Counted from the stretch's first letter, positions 25,852-34,084 are shown. The stretch: 64,000 bases of DNA from Rossellomorea marisflavi (GCF_022170785.1 NZ_CP081870.1:1042001-1106000), one strand, 5' to 3'. The notes: generated from the sequence alone by a model not told the origin. Program-made: numbers and translations.

Positions 25852-26169
25852 TTACCCCCGGATGTTCAAAGATCTTGCTTTCTGTCTCAAATAGGATCGT
25901 CTTCCGCTGAGATAGGACATGATCCCGAAGAGTGTTACGACAGCAGCGCTTCCGCCCATTATATAAACAGCTCCGAAGTCAGGGGGAAGACCGGTTGCGA
26001 GCCACACTTCATAGGCGAAAAACGGGATCAGGAAAAGGCAGGGGAGGCCAAATAAGAGCAGAACAAGATGCTTCCCGACTTCATGCCACGGTTTTGCTTC
26101 AGCCCATGCAAACCCCCTGAAGAGCAACAAAACCGTGATGAATGCCAGACAAGCTAGAATCATAGCCAT
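25852..26169 (-). CDS. Small three-helix membrane protein
   Basis: I do not recognise a family. The 105-residue product has three hydrophobic segments (about 2-18, 28-50 and 62-82) and a basic C-terminal tail (SGRRSYLRQKARSLNIRG). The start is ATG 26169, with AAGGAG (complement of 26178-26183) 8 nt away; the longer reading from 26199 lacks a site. It is divergent from the yjdF riboswitch and convergent with the metallophosphoesterase gene. Confidence 0.6.
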   Translation of the reverse strand: MAMILACLAFITVLLLFRGFAWAEAKPWHEVGKHLVLLLFGLPCLFLIPFFAYEVWLATGLPPDFGAVYIMGGSAAVVTLFGIMSYLSGRRSYLRQKARSLNIRG

Positions 26170-26225
26170 AGGAGTCTCTCCTTTCGAGATGACATCCATT
26201 ATACAAAAATAGTATAATGGAAATG

Positions 26226-26330
26226 AAATGTAAAAACACGATCCGGTTGGTAGTCCGGATGCACGCTTGGCGTGTCAGTGACCTTCCCCTCCTCGGGATG
26301 TCCATCATTTCAGTAAACAAAGAGGAGGGA
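26226..26330 (+). ncRNA. yjdF riboswitch
   Basis: The leader of the yjdF gene contains ACGATCCGGTTGGTAGTCCG-like sequence (around 26238-26258) followed by GGATGCACGC and GGCGTGTCAGTGA, which I recognise as the conserved core of the yjdF RNA motif, a riboswitch that responds to azaaromatic compounds. Its 3' part has a clear switch: CCCTCCTC (26287-26294) can pair perfectly with GAGGAGGG (26322-26329), which is the ribosome binding site, so control is most likely at translation initiation. Genetic context fits exactly. Confidence 0.85.
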
Positions 26331-26336
26331 ATCGTT

Positions 26337-26747
26337 ATGACCTTAACGATTTACCATGATGGTCAGTACTGGGTCGGCATCGTCGAAGTAGTGGAGAAAG
26401 GCAAGCTTAAGGTCTTTCGCCATGTATTCGGCACCGAACCGAAAGAGGAAGACATCCTGTTATTCATTCATGGAAGATTATCCAGGCTGATGGACGAATC
26501 GTCACAGCCGGGAGTCGAGGTGGCACACAAAAAGCGTGGACAGGTCAACCAAAAACGCCTGCAGCGCCTCGCAGCCAAGGAAATGAAAAAAGGAATCTCG
26601 ACCAAGGCCCAGGAAGCCATGAAAGAAGCGCTTGAACACAAAAAAGTGCAAGCGAGAATTGAGAATCGTATCGAACGGGATAGGCTTCAACAGCTGAAAT
26701 ACGAGAAAAAGAAACAAAAAGCAAAAGCGCGTCATCGCGGCAAGTAG
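26337..26747 (+). CDS. yjdF: YjdF family protein (DUF2992)
   Basis: This is a 136-residue YjdF protein: MTLTIYHDGQYWVGIVEVVEKGKLKVFRHVFGTEPKEED, then a Lys/Arg/Glu-rich helical tail (QVNQKRLQRLAAKEMKKG through KKQKAKARHRGK). The biochemical role is unknown; the gene is characteristically controlled by the azaaromatic-binding yjdF riboswitch, present here immediately upstream. ATG 26337 has GAGGAGGG at 26322-26329, which is sequestered in one leader conformation. It is monocistronic and ends in its own terminator. Confidence 0.9.
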   Translation: MTLTIYHDGQYWVGIVEVVEKGKLKVFRHVFGTEPKEEDILLFIHGRLSRLMDESSQPGVEVAHKKRGQVNQKRLQRLAAKEMKKGISTKAQEAMKEALEHKKVQARIENRIERDRLQQLKYEKKKQKAKARHRGK

Positions 26748-26753
26748 AGCTGG

Positions 26754-26792
26754 AACCCCATAGATGGATTCGTGGGGTTTCTTTTTTTCTTT
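26754..26792 (+). terminator. Terminator after yjdF
   Basis: AACCCCA (26754-26760) pairs with TGGGGTT (26773-26779), followed by TCTTTTTTTCTTTC. Confidence 0.75.
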
Positions 26793-26924
26793 CCTGGCCG
26801 GTATAGGAGTGTCTCGACTAAGCAATCAAGTACGTGCATCCTTCAATCAGAAACGCTGTCACACCGATGAACGTCACCATCAAAGTCGAACTCCTGACCA
26901 GCGTAATCGAAAGAGGGTTTCCCA

Positions 26925-27104
26925 TCAGCGCACTTGATGTCCGATGAAACTGCAAATGATCATACCGAACAGGATCAAACCCACCCAACTGATGAAACCA
27001 AATGCAGTCGTAAACGATTGCCAGTCATGAAGAAAGAGATAGATCAGCATCAAATGAAGGATGCCGAGTACCAAAGATAAAACGGTAACTAGTCTTTTTC
27101 CCAT
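26925..27104 (-). CDS. Small two-helix membrane protein
   Basis: This is a 59-residue protein missing from simple long-ORF lists: MGKRLVTVLSLVLGILHLML, a short polar loop (HDWQSFTTAF), and a second helix (WVGLILFGMIICSFIG). The ribosome site is only weak (AGGA 3 nt upstream), which lowers confidence. Its stop overlaps a further ATG (TGATG) that opens a 34-codon hydrophobic frame down to about 26820; that could be a coupled second peptide or the rest of a frame-shifted gene. No family recognised. Confidence 0.45.
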   Translation of the reverse strand: MGKRLVTVLSLVLGILHLMLIYLFLHDWQSFTTAFGFISWVGLILFGMIICSFIGHQVR

Positions 27105-27113
27105 TGTTCCTGG

Positions 27114-27455
27114 TCATTCCTCCCTTGTGGTATACACATTGTCCTCAACCAAAATGGCCTCCTCTACGGGGATCCCCGCCACTGATTGAATCGCACTCCC
27201 CGGGGAAGCGAAAGTGGCTTCTCCGTCCTTTAATTGATACGTTGGGTTATTTTCTTCCTCACTACCGACCAAGGAAAATGAGACTTCACCAAGTTTCTCA
27301 TCGGCCTCAGCCTCGCCAAAGTCTTGATCAAGGATGTACTTGTGCCCGTTCCAACACACAGTATCAACCCAGTCCACTTTCGTTTGTACCTCTGAAGCGG
27401 ACATGCTGCATCCCCCCGCCACCAGCATAACGGATAAAAGAAGAAGGAATCGCAT
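27114..27455 (-). CDS. Small lipoprotein
   Basis: This is a 113-residue secreted lipoprotein: a basic-hydrophobic signal peptide (MRFLLLLSVMLVAGGC) ends in a lipobox LVAGGC with Cys16 for lipid attachment. The mature domain (VDWVDTVCWNGHKYILDQ, then GEVSFSLVGSEEENNPTYQLKDGEATF and EAILVEDNVYTTREE) is beta-rich and acidic; I do not recognise it, although the layout resembles small Bacillus lipoproteins of unknown role. AAGGAG 7 nt before ATG 27455 is strong. It sits between two small membrane-protein genes on the same strand. Confidence 0.75.
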   Translation of the reverse strand: MRFLLLLSVMLVAGGCSMSASEVQTKVDWVDTVCWNGHKYILDQDFGEAEADEKLGEVSFSLVGSEEENNPTYQLKDGEATFASPGSAIQSVAGIPVEEAILVEDNVYTTREE

Positions 27456-27459
27456 TCAA

Positions 27460-27720
27460 TCACTCCTTTTGGAAAAATATGATAAATATACTGTACCACA
27501 AATCCTTCCTGTAAAGATAAAAAAGAAGACCTGTATCACACAGATCTCCTCCAGTTAATTCGCTCTTGCTTGACGATTCTTTTTTTCCTGTCTGGAACCC
27601 GATGAGACCCCATGCGATAATTGCGAATAATAGTTTACTATCATAATGTTTTGTGAAGATCCCGACAATGTACCAGCTAAGTACACCGGCTATTAGTACA
27701 CCCAGTAATCCTTTGGACAT
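27460..27720 (-). CDS. Small membrane protein
   Basis: This is an 86-residue product with two hydrophobic segments (GLLGVLIAGVLSWYIVGIF and LLFAIIAWGLIGFQTG). Its start ATG 27720 has GGAG at good spacing. The C-terminal 40 residues (from KKESSSKSELTGG on) look less protein-like and run up to the next gene, so the native stop may have been lost. No family recognised. Confidence 0.5.
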   Translation of the reverse strand: MSKGLLGVLIAGVLSWYIVGIFTKHYDSKLLFAIIAWGLIGFQTGKKESSSKSELTGGDLCDTGLLFYLYRKDLWYSIFIIFFQKE

Positions 27721-27806
27721 CTGTATTCTCCTAACTGTTTGGGAATTACTATTATTCTACCATAATGTTCATTATTATCCATATACAGGTTCAATAAACG
27801 GTCTGC

Positions 27807-28208
27807 CTATTCTGGTTCACCACTCAAATGCTCATGGATAAGAAGCCAACGCCCCTCTTCTTTGACAAACGCATTCGTCGCTCTCCCGTGACCTTTCACA
27901 AATGCCCCATCCACAAATCCTTCATACGTGAACCGATAGACGCAAAGTGCCTCCTGCTCTCCTAGTTGTAGCCAGTTCACATCATTCGCCCCGTACACTT
28001 CATTTTTCACGACCGACCAAGCGTGTTCAAAGTAAGTCTGTATTTCTTCCATAGAAGAGCAGGTCCGGTCAGAGAAATAATAAACGGCATTTGGATGGAG
28101 AAGTTTCTCGACCTCGCTGAAGCGATGGGTGTTCGTCGCGTCGATGTAACGGTCTAAGGTTTCTTCTGCCGGATGTACGTAATCATTCTCCATTGCGGCT
28201 TGCTTCAT
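27807..28208 (-). CDS. NTF2-like / SnoaL-like protein
   Basis: This is a 133-residue protein of the NTF2-like cone fold: TLDRYIDATNTHRFSEVEKLLHPNAVYYFSD at the start, then paired strands LCVYRFTYEGFVDGAFVKGHGRATNAFVKEEGRWLLIHEHLS, where the GxGRxTxxFxKxxGxWxxxHxH pattern is typical of DUF4440/SnoaL-like members. Such proteins are enzymes or ligand carriers; the role is unknown here. GGAGG precedes ATG 28208. It is divergent from the hydrolase at 28324. Confidence 0.82.
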   Translation of the reverse strand: MKQAAMENDYVHPAEETLDRYIDATNTHRFSEVEKLLHPNAVYYFSDRTCSSMEEIQTYFEHAWSVVKNEVYGANDVNWLQLGEQEALCVYRFTYEGFVDGAFVKGHGRATNAFVKEEGRWLLIHEHLSGEPE

Positions 28209-28323
28209 GTTCGTTTCCTCCTTATGGGTTCTTATGCAATTAACTTACCATAATAATCCTTTGTTTACATCATTTATTAAATGGTGTGCTAGAATAAAAG
28301 AAAAGAAATTCTGGGAGGGTGCT

Positions 28324-29244
28324 ATGATAGGAGAACTGATTGAAATCAGAGGGAAGAAGCTGTATGTTGAGACATTTGGAGAGAAAAAGCTTCCGGCTGT
28401 TTTATATCTTCATGGTGGACCTGGGGAAGGCAGCCATGACTTTTATTATCATCAGGCGAAACGACTTGGTGAACATGTTCGCCTCATCATCATCGATCAG
28501 AGGGGAGTGTGCCGGTCGGAAGGGATCGAAGAAGGGGAAGCGTTCGGACTCCGTGACCTTGTGGAGGATTGTGAGGCACTGCGGGATTACTTCGGCATCG
28601 AACGGTGGTCGGTGATTGGACATTCCTTCGGGGGATTCCTTGCGCTCCTGTATGCTTCTGCCTATCCTGGGTCCATTGAGAAGATCATCTTCGAGGGACC
28701 TACGTTCGACTTTGAGCTCACGTCCCGTAGTCTGATCCGAAAAACGTCCTGTTTGCTTGAAAAGTACGGACAACGCAATCTCGCCGAACAGGGGAGGGAG
28801 CTTGCTGAAGCCGATGTATCCATCAGGGAACTGACGGAAGGGTATATGGAACTCAGTGATCACCTCGGGGAGCACCGCATGGAAATCTACCGTCATAATC
28901 ACGACAATCCTACAGATTACGAATCCTATCATTCTGAGGAAGAATGGGATGAATTCTATGATCGCTCTGAATTCCACTTCGATCTTCTCCGTGAAGAAGG
29001 GGAAGTGTTCCGATCCCTTCTGCCGCTGCTTAGTACCGTGCCGAATCCCATGCTCCTTGCTTTGGGTAAATTTGATGCAACCACTTGCGAGAAGCAAATC
29101 AAGGCGTTTCAACATGACGCCCCGAACGGTGAAGTCACCATCTTTGAGCATAGTGGCCATACGCCTCATTATGAGGAGCCCGATGCCTTCAAGGAAGAAG
29201 TGCTGCGCTTTATTATTAACGAGGAGAGGGGATTTTCTTCTTAG
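28324..29244 (+). CDS. Alpha/beta hydrolase (prolyl iminopeptidase-like, S33)
   Basis: This is a 306-residue hydrolase with the S33 features: LYLHGGPGEGSHDFYY (the HGGPG oxyanion motif of prolyl aminopeptidases), DQRGVCRSEG, the nucleophile elbow GHSFGGFLALLYA, and a terminal catalytic His in EHSGHTPHYEEPDAF. It may cleave N-terminal proline or act as an esterase. ATG 28324 is favoured, with GGGAGG at 28313-28318; the long reading from 28207 covers non-coding sequence. Confidence 0.85.
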   Translation: MIGELIEIRGKKLYVETFGEKKLPAVLYLHGGPGEGSHDFYYHQAKRLGEHVRLIIIDQRGVCRSEGIEEGEAFGLRDLVEDCEALRDYFGIERWSVIGHSFGGFLALLYASAYPGSIEKIIFEGPTFDFELTSRSLIRKTSCLLEKYGQRNLAEQGRELAEADVSIRELTEGYMELSDHLGEHRMEIYRHNHDNPTDYESYHSEEEWDEFYDRSEFHFDLLREEGEVFRSLLPLLSTVPNPMLLALGKFDATTCEKQIKAFQHDAPNGEVTIFEHSGHTPHYEEPDAFKEEVLRFIINEERGFSS

Positions 29245-29326
29245 AGCAAGAAGCTATAAGTGTTTTTTAACAGTGGATCGTGAGAGGTAAAACATAATCT
29301 GTCAATATAAAATATGTTTCTTGGTT

Positions 29327-29335
29327 TGGTATAAT
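29327..29335 (+). promoter_or_regulatory. Extended -10 promoter of the AT-rich secreted-protein gene
   Basis: TGgTATAAT (29327-29335) is a consensus extended -10, 31 nt before the ATG, in AT-rich DNA. Confidence 0.5.
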
Positions 29336-29366
29336 ATACAAGCTTATATCAATTAAAGGGGATAGT

Positions 29367-30830
29367 ATGTTGAAAATGAGAATATGGAGTTTACTAATTG
29401 CATTGACAGTTGTAGCATCTATGTTTTACCCATCAAGCGCAGAAGCTGCGACTTCTTCTCTTGATGAATTGGCGAATAAGGCTAGGTATCATACTGAAGA
29501 AAAAATAATAGACTATAAAGATGTAGAAAAAGAAGGTAAAAGGTCAGTTGAAAAAACAGGATATAATGATGTGGAGGTCCCAATATATGAGTGGGAATTG
29601 TCTGATTCTACTAATCAGACGTCACTTGATAAGGATTGGACATACAAAGAATTCAAGGATGAATATTATATCTATCCGAAAAATAATTATAACCAAGGGT
29701 ACTATGCACCTAAAGAATTTAATCGGTTATATCCTGCATCAAGAACTGAACCATGGGCAGAACAAAAAGAGATAAAAAAACAAGTTCCATATAAGGTGAA
29801 AGAACCGGTTTATCAATCAAAAACTGTATCAAGAGTAACCCAAAAAACACAAGCATATTCCAAAGCAGATACGAAATCTAAACTAACAGCTAAAGATAAG
29901 AACTTGAAAACCATCAATGTCTATGCACCGAGTAAAACCGTTATGTCAAAAGTGAACAAAAATTGGTATAAAGGAAAAATAAGCTATACTTCTTATAAAA
30001 AGACAACTTCTTATTACACTAATAAAAAAATTGTAACGGATATTGTCTATCACAATAAGGATGGTAAAAAGGTTAAAGCAATCATTTCTAAAGGTGCCAA
30101 GGCTACAAAGAAAAATAGTAACTATTATTCAGATGTGAAATATACGCCTTATAAGAAAGAAAAGGGTAAGTGGGTTAAGCAGAAGCAAGTGAAAAAAAGT
30201 AAAAAAATTTCAAAAAAAGACGTGAATTCTAAGTCTGAAAATAAAAAAATGACAGAGACGAAAACAGCCTTTGTTCCATCTAAATTCATAAAAACCAAAA
30301 AAGAGACTGAAAAGGTTGGAGAAAAAACTGTAACTAAATATAAAACCGTTACAGAGTATAAACAAGTTCCTGTCGTAACAAACTACACTGCTTGGGATAA
30401 GAAGGTCCAAGTCGGCACGAAAATTGAAAAAGAGCCCTACACCTACACAGATGAGGAAACATATACGTATACAGTAAAAGAACCTGTTTACGAATACCTA
30501 CAGGTGGAAAACACGGCCGTTCAAACCTATACGAATGCAGTCAATTTCTATAATCAGCACCGTTTATCCCAAGAAGAGTTTCTGCAATTATTACAAAAAG
30601 CGGAAATACCTTATCGAGTCGAAAATGGATATGATAATACAAGGTATGTACGTGGAAGTGTATCAGTCGGAGGAGTACCCCATTCCTATTCTTATACACC
30701 AGCTACACTAGTGGAGTTACTTATATTCGATGATCAATCTGCTGTTAATCTAAGTTACCTCTATGAACCGTATACAAGAAACGATTATGATGATGTGAAA
30801 ATTTCTGCAGGCGGTTATCGTATAAAATAA
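29367..30830 (+). CDS. AT-rich gene for a secreted Lys/Tyr-rich protein
   Basis: I do not recognise a family. The 487-residue product has a signal peptide with the cleavage region PSSAEAATSS near residue 28, then a long mature chain extremely rich in Lys, Tyr, Thr and Val with loose repeats: about eight tyrosine-valine blocks such as YKTVTEYKQVPVV, KEPVYQSKTVSRV, KEPYTYTDEETYTYTVKEPVYEYL. The C-terminal 110 residues (YNQHRLSQEEFLQLLQKAEIPYRVENGYDNTRYV) look globular. Base composition and codon use (AAA, TAT, ATA) differ sharply from all neighbours, indicating recent acquisition. It has its own promoter and terminator. Cell-wall binding is plausible from its charge but unproven. Confidence 0.7.
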   Translation: MLKMRIWSLLIALTVVASMFYPSSAEAATSSLDELANKARYHTEEKIIDYKDVEKEGKRSVEKTGYNDVEVPIYEWELSDSTNQTSLDKDWTYKEFKDEYYIYPKNNYNQGYYAPKEFNRLYPASRTEPWAEQKEIKKQVPYKVKEPVYQSKTVSRVTQKTQAYSKADTKSKLTAKDKNLKTINVYAPSKTVMSKVNKNWYKGKISYTSYKKTTSYYTNKKIVTDIVYHNKDGKKVKAIISKGAKATKKNSNYYSDVKYTPYKKEKGKWVKQKQVKKSKKISKKDVNSKSENKKMTETKTAFVPSKFIKTKKETEKVGEKTVTKYKTVTEYKQVPVVTNYTAWDKKVQVGTKIEKEPYTYTDEETYTYTVKEPVYEYLQVENTAVQTYTNAVNFYNQHRLSQEEFLQLLQKAEIPYRVENGYDNTRYVRGSVSVGGVPHSYSYTPATLVELLIFDDQSAVNLSYLYEPYTRNDYDDVKISAGGYRIK

Positions 30831-30854
30831 CCGAACGATCTTCTATGTATAGGT

Positions 30855-30890
30855 AAAGACTAAGTTATTAGCTTAGTCTTTTTTTTATAA
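30855..30890 (+). terminator. Terminator after the secreted-protein gene
   Basis: AAAGACTAAG (30855-30864) pairs with CTTAGTCTTT (30872-30881), followed by a T run to 30886. Confidence 0.8.
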
Positions 30891-30950
30891 ATAGCAATGA
30901 TTTTTGCTGAACTTCTTTACATTGCATAAATGGGTTTATGGGGATGGAAG

Positions 30951-31460
30951 TTACTTATGGAAAGAAAGGTTGTTATCTATGTAGGATATTTCCTTGTAAG
31001 AATAAGAACAGATTACGCCTTTTTCCAAAGAGAAGTGATGATGAAAACCGTTCTTCTCTTCAATCATCCTTTTAAAATAGTGAGGAATCATCTTTCCGAC
31101 CCCGTGATTTTGTTCAATGGATAGCCAGTCGATGCTTTTCCAATCCAGCAATCCTTCAAGAGTCTTGATCGGTGTTAAGTAGGTTACACTGCTTCCGATC
31201 GTGGCGGTGAAAAGATGCGTCCCTCCGGTCACAGATTCATCGTTGCTCCATGAAACAGTCCCTTTATAATGGATTTGTTCGAGGGTGAGGTGCAGTCCGG
31301 TTTCTTCTGCAATTTCCCTCAGAATGCACTCGCTTGGGGTTTCCCCTTTCTCTATCTTGCCGCCGACACCGTTCCACAGCCCAAGTACCGGCGGTTTATC
31401 CCGATTGAGCATGAGGATTTCATCGTTTCGCTGGATGAAGCACAGCGTGTACTTATACAT
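30951..31460 (-). CDS. NUDIX hydrolase (8-oxo-dGTP diphosphatase-like)
   Basis: This is a 169-residue MutT-type NUDIX enzyme: MYKYTLCFIQRNDEILMLNRDKPP, the complete box GGKIEKGETPSECILREIAEETGLHL preceded by GLWNGVGG, and DWLSIEQNHGVGKMIPHYF. The N-terminus resembles the 8-oxo-dGTP diphosphatases of Bacillus (DUF4743-type start). The last 30 residues (HHHFSLEKGVICSYSYKEISYIDNNLSFHK) look like read-through past the usual end. The start is ATG 31460 with AAGGAG 7 nt upstream. By chance it is in frame with the shifted upstream kinase gene; it is a separate gene overlapping that gene's true 3' end. Confidence 0.8.
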   Translation of the reverse strand: MYKYTLCFIQRNDEILMLNRDKPPVLGLWNGVGGKIEKGETPSECILREIAEETGLHLTLEQIHYKGTVSWSNDESVTGGTHLFTATIGSSVTYLTPIKTLEGLLDWKSIDWLSIEQNHGVGKMIPHYFKRMIEEKNGFHHHFSLEKGVICSYSYKEISYIDNNLSFHK

Positions 31461-31985
31461 AGCGTTTCTCCTTTCCCTGGGCCCAATCGATGGGCTGTTG
31501 ATTATCGTGAAGCACGATATGCGGGTAACCCCTGTCTTTGAATAGCTTGAGGATATACGGTTTCGTTTCCCTTTCGAATAGGTATTCCATCTGAACATCT
31601 TCCTGAAAATCGTGAAATCCGGCGTGTAGTGGGCGGATTCACGGACCGTTTTCTGACGGATGAAGCGGAAGGTGATCTGCTTCATCCTCTTATAGTAGGG
31701 GGTGTCGAGGAAGAGGATCACGTCTGCGCTCCGGAAGCTTTCTTCCAACCAGTCCGAGCTATGTGCGCCTTCGATGATCCAGCTTTCCCCTTTCACAAGG
31801 TCGGCGAGAACGGCATCGCGCTCCTCATCCGTGCGTCTTCGATCTCCGCCCAGCCTCCGTTCCCACACCACATTGTCGAGTTCGTGATAAGGGATACTGG
31901 TAGCGGTTGAGAGGGTGCGGGCCAAAGTGGTTTTCCCACTGCCGACGGAGCCGATAATATGGATTCGTTTTGGGATGGTTGGCAT
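31453..31985 (-). pseudogene. P-loop kinase (FlaR/adenylate-kinase-like) with frameshift
   Basis: From ATG 31985 the frame gives a P-loop (IIGSVGSGKTTLARTL), then WIIEGAHSSDWLEESFRSADVILFLDTP and a basic lid (RMKQITFRFIRQKT), matching small nucleotide-kinase-like topology-modulation proteins. After KMFRWNT the frame shifts near 31587-31588, where GG should be GGG; the other frame continues EYLFERETKPYILKLFKDRGYPHIVLHDNQQPIDWAQGKEKRYV and stops at 31453. The shifted frame instead fuses into the NUDIX gene, giving an artificial 344-residue reading. A one-base loss, genuine or a sequencing error. Confidence 0.8.
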
Positions 31986-32066
31986 GGGGGCTTCGTCCTT
32001 TCAGTTAAGTGGTTGCATAGGAACGCTTCATTGGGTCTACGATTTCCTGTATGGAACATTTTAGCA

Positions 32067-32072
32067 TATAAT
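32067..32072 (+). promoter_or_regulatory. Consensus -10 box of the O-methyltransferase gene
   Basis: A consensus TATAAT lies 36 nt before the methyltransferase start; the -35 region (TTTCCT, 32044-32049) is poor. Confidence 0.35.
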
Positions 32073-32108
32073 GAAAGAGTCATAATACTAGACTAGGAGA
32101 CGATGCAG

Positions 32109-32768
32109 ATGGGTTCTGAGTTGTGGAATGAAGTGGATCAGTATTTTGGACGAAAGCTGTTAATGGACGATGAATTGGAACGGGTGCTTGGGGCGAATCG
32201 TGAAGCCGGCCTTCCCGAGATCGATGTGTCTCCCCTGCAAGGGAAGTTCCTCACCCTGTTGGCCCAGATGAAGGGGGCGAAGCGCGTGCTTGAGATTGGT
32301 ACCCTCGGCGGCTATAGTACCATCTGCTTGGCAAAGGGAATCGGTGTCGACGGCAGGGTGACAACCCTTGAAGTGGATCAGGCCCATGCCTTGATCGCAG
32401 AAGGGAACATCCGGCGTGCGGGATTCCATGAGCAGGTGGAAGTCCTTGTCGGGAGTGCCCTTGATACGCTGCCGAAGCTGAAGGAAGCGGGCCACGTCTT
32501 TGATCTTGTCTTCATCGACGCCGATAAAGAGAACAATCCGCGCTATCTCGAATGGGCCCTTGCCCTCACGACACCAGGATCTGTGATCATCGCCGATAAT
32601 GTCGTACGGAATGGAGAGGTCGTGGATGCCGCCACCACGGATGGACGCGTCATGGGGATACGGAAGTATATCGATCTTGCCCAGCGCGATCCCCGCATCG
32701 ATTCCACTGCAATCCAGACCGTCGGTTCCAAAGGCTATGACGGCCTCGTGATCAGCGTAGTCAAATGA
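32109..32768 (+). CDS. Class I SAM-dependent O-methyltransferase
   Basis: This is a 219-residue catechol/caffeoyl-CoA-type O-methyltransferase. The SAM motif VLEIGTLGGYSTICLA is followed by VTTLEVDQAHA, the metal-binding DLVFIDADKENNPRYLEWAL and VIIADNVVRNGEVVD, the standard order for the family. The substrate is unknown, probably a catechol-like compound. The ATG at 32109 is preferred over 32103 because AGGAG (32095-32099) would be only 3 nt from the latter. Single gene; the terminator at 32778 follows. Confidence 0.9.
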   Translation: MGSELWNEVDQYFGRKLLMDDELERVLGANREAGLPEIDVSPLQGKFLTLLAQMKGAKRVLEIGTLGGYSTICLAKGIGVDGRVTTLEVDQAHALIAEGNIRRAGFHEQVEVLVGSALDTLPKLKEAGHVFDLVFIDADKENNPRYLEWALALTTPGSVIIADNVVRNGEVVDAATTDGRVMGIRKYIDLAQRDPRIDSTAIQTVGSKGYDGLVISVVK

Positions 32769-32777
32769 ACATCCCCG

Positions 32778-32805
32778 AAGGGCGGTCAGGAGCCGCCCTT
32801 TTTCC
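32778..32805. terminator. Bidirectional terminator
   Basis: AAGGGCGG (32778-32785) pairs with CCGCCCTT (32793-32800), with T run after it. It overlaps the stop codon region of the convergent GNAT gene. Confidence 0.75.
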
Positions 32806-33343
32806 ATTCCTTCTTCAAAAGGGAGTAGATGTAGTGATCGTAGTAATCCCCCTGGAAGAAATGCTTCTCCCTGAAGATTCCCTCCCTTTCAAACCCCAAC
32901 CGCTCGAGTAATCGGCAAGATGCCGTGTTTTCAAGGGCAACGAATGCCTGGATCCGGTTAAGCCCCATGTTGTTGAAGCCGCTGTCGATGGCGGCGGTCA
33001 AGACTTCGCTCATAAATCCTTTTCCCCATTCACCGTGCCAGAGATCAAAGCCGATTTCAGCTACATGATTCACGATATCCCACTGGTCGAAGCCGCACGT
33101 GCCGATTGGAGTGGCGGTTTCTTTCTTCCGTATGATCCAGCGGTTCCGACCGTATTCTTCCGGATACTCATGCCAGTCGATCCATACCCTTGCCTGATCA
33201 ATCGAGGTGAAGGGCTCTTCATCATAGAGGTACCGGCAGACGAGGGGATTCTCGTAGAGCTCGAGAATAAATCTGGCATCGTCAGCGGTCGAGTTTACTA
33301 GGGTTAGCCGTTTGGTTTCAATGGTGGGAAATGCCTGCTTCAT
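32786..33343 (-). CDS. GNAT acetyltransferase (RimJ/RimL-like)
   Basis: This is a 185-residue N-acetyltransferase of the RimJ/RimL type: IETKRLTLVNSTADDARFILELYEN, GTCGFDQWDIVNHVAEIGFDLWHGEWGKGFMSEVL (acetyl-CoA-binding R/Q-x-x-G-x-G/A loop appears as WGKGFM), and LNRIQAFVALENTASCRLLERLGFEREG. Substrates of such enzymes range from ribosomal proteins to antibiotics. It overlaps the end of the DUF3885 gene by 4 nt, so the two form an operon. Confidence 0.87.
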   Translation of the reverse strand: MKQAFPTIETKRLTLVNSTADDARFILELYENPLVCRYLYDEEPFTSIDQARVWIDWHEYPEEYGRNRWIIRKKETATPIGTCGFDQWDIVNHVAEIGFDLWHGEWGKGFMSEVLTAAIDSGFNNMGLNRIQAFVALENTASCRLLERLGFEREGIFREKHFFQGDYYDHYIYSLLKKEWKKGGS

Positions 33344-33993
33344 GTTGTGCCCCCTTCCATGAAAACTCCATCGATCTGTTCCCGATCATACTCAAGGATC
33401 CAAGGGGAAGCCGAATGATAAAGGGGGTGCAAGGTATCTTTTTTAGCTGAAATAATGTCACAGCCGCGGTCGTCATAGAGATGATAGATAAGTTGTTTGG
33501 TGATGTTCACGAAATAGATGTCGAGTCCTATGTCCCAGCGGTTCTTCAGGATCCGTGTGGGATGATTGAAATCTTCATGACAGATCGCCATCAGGAGCGG
33601 CCGATAGCGGATGTCGCCCGCTTGGCACTGCAGGGAGAAGCGATGGGTGACAGTCATATCCTCTTCATCAATCAAGCCATCTACCCTTTCATATTGCAGT
33701 TTCATGCGCACGTCTTTATCCTTGATATATTTGAGAAATACGTTGGTCTTCGGTGGTGGAGAATCGTTTAGACCAAATACATTTGTCACGAGGATCACAT
33801 CATCGTCCTGCTCAAACACCGCCTTGAATAAGCTTGTCGTCCTTTCGCCCATCTGCTCAAGGTTGTCTGTGTCATGGTGCTCACTTCCCGGCTTGGCAAT
33901 TTCAAACCGCAAGCCCGTAGGCCATGAATAAAAGAGCGGTGGCTCGAGGGAGAGCCCGGGAAAGTGTTCTAGTAGATAGTCACGTATAGTCAT
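33340..33993 (-). CDS. DUF3885 domain protein
   Basis: This is a 217-residue protein of the DUF3885 family: LLEHFPGLSLEPPLFYSWPTGLRFEI at the start, YIKDKDVRMKLQYERV in the middle and IYFVNITKQLIYHLYDDRGCDIIS near the end. The function is unknown; several Bacillus genomes have it as a cytoplasmic hypothetical. It is the first gene of a two-gene operon with the GNAT acetyltransferase. Confidence 0.78.
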   Translation of the reverse strand: MTIRDYLLEHFPGLSLEPPLFYSWPTGLRFEIAKPGSEHHDTDNLEQMGERTTSLFKAVFEQDDDVILVTNVFGLNDSPPPKTNVFLKYIKDKDVRMKLQYERVDGLIDEEDMTVTHRFSLQCQAGDIRYRPLLMAICHEDFNHPTRILKNRWDIGLDIYFVNITKQLIYHLYDDRGCDIISAKKDTLHPLYHSASPWILEYDREQIDGVFMEGGTT

Positions 33994-34084
33994 GAGAAGG
34001 CTCCTTTCGTATCAACTATTCTACCATAGTGGAACATTTTGGATATGTTTTTGGCAGACTTTCAGCGGGTAAAGGTTACCTGTC

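Noticed and set aside
27104-27430. 108-residue forward ORF over the lipoprotein gene
   Set aside because: Antisense shadow of the lipoprotein gene, no ribosome site, proline-rich noise.
30951-31985. A 344-residue fusion of P-loop kinase and NUDIX domains
   Set aside because: The fusion arises from a frameshift near 31587: the kinase's true C-terminus is in the other frame, and NUDIX has its own ribosome site and ATG.
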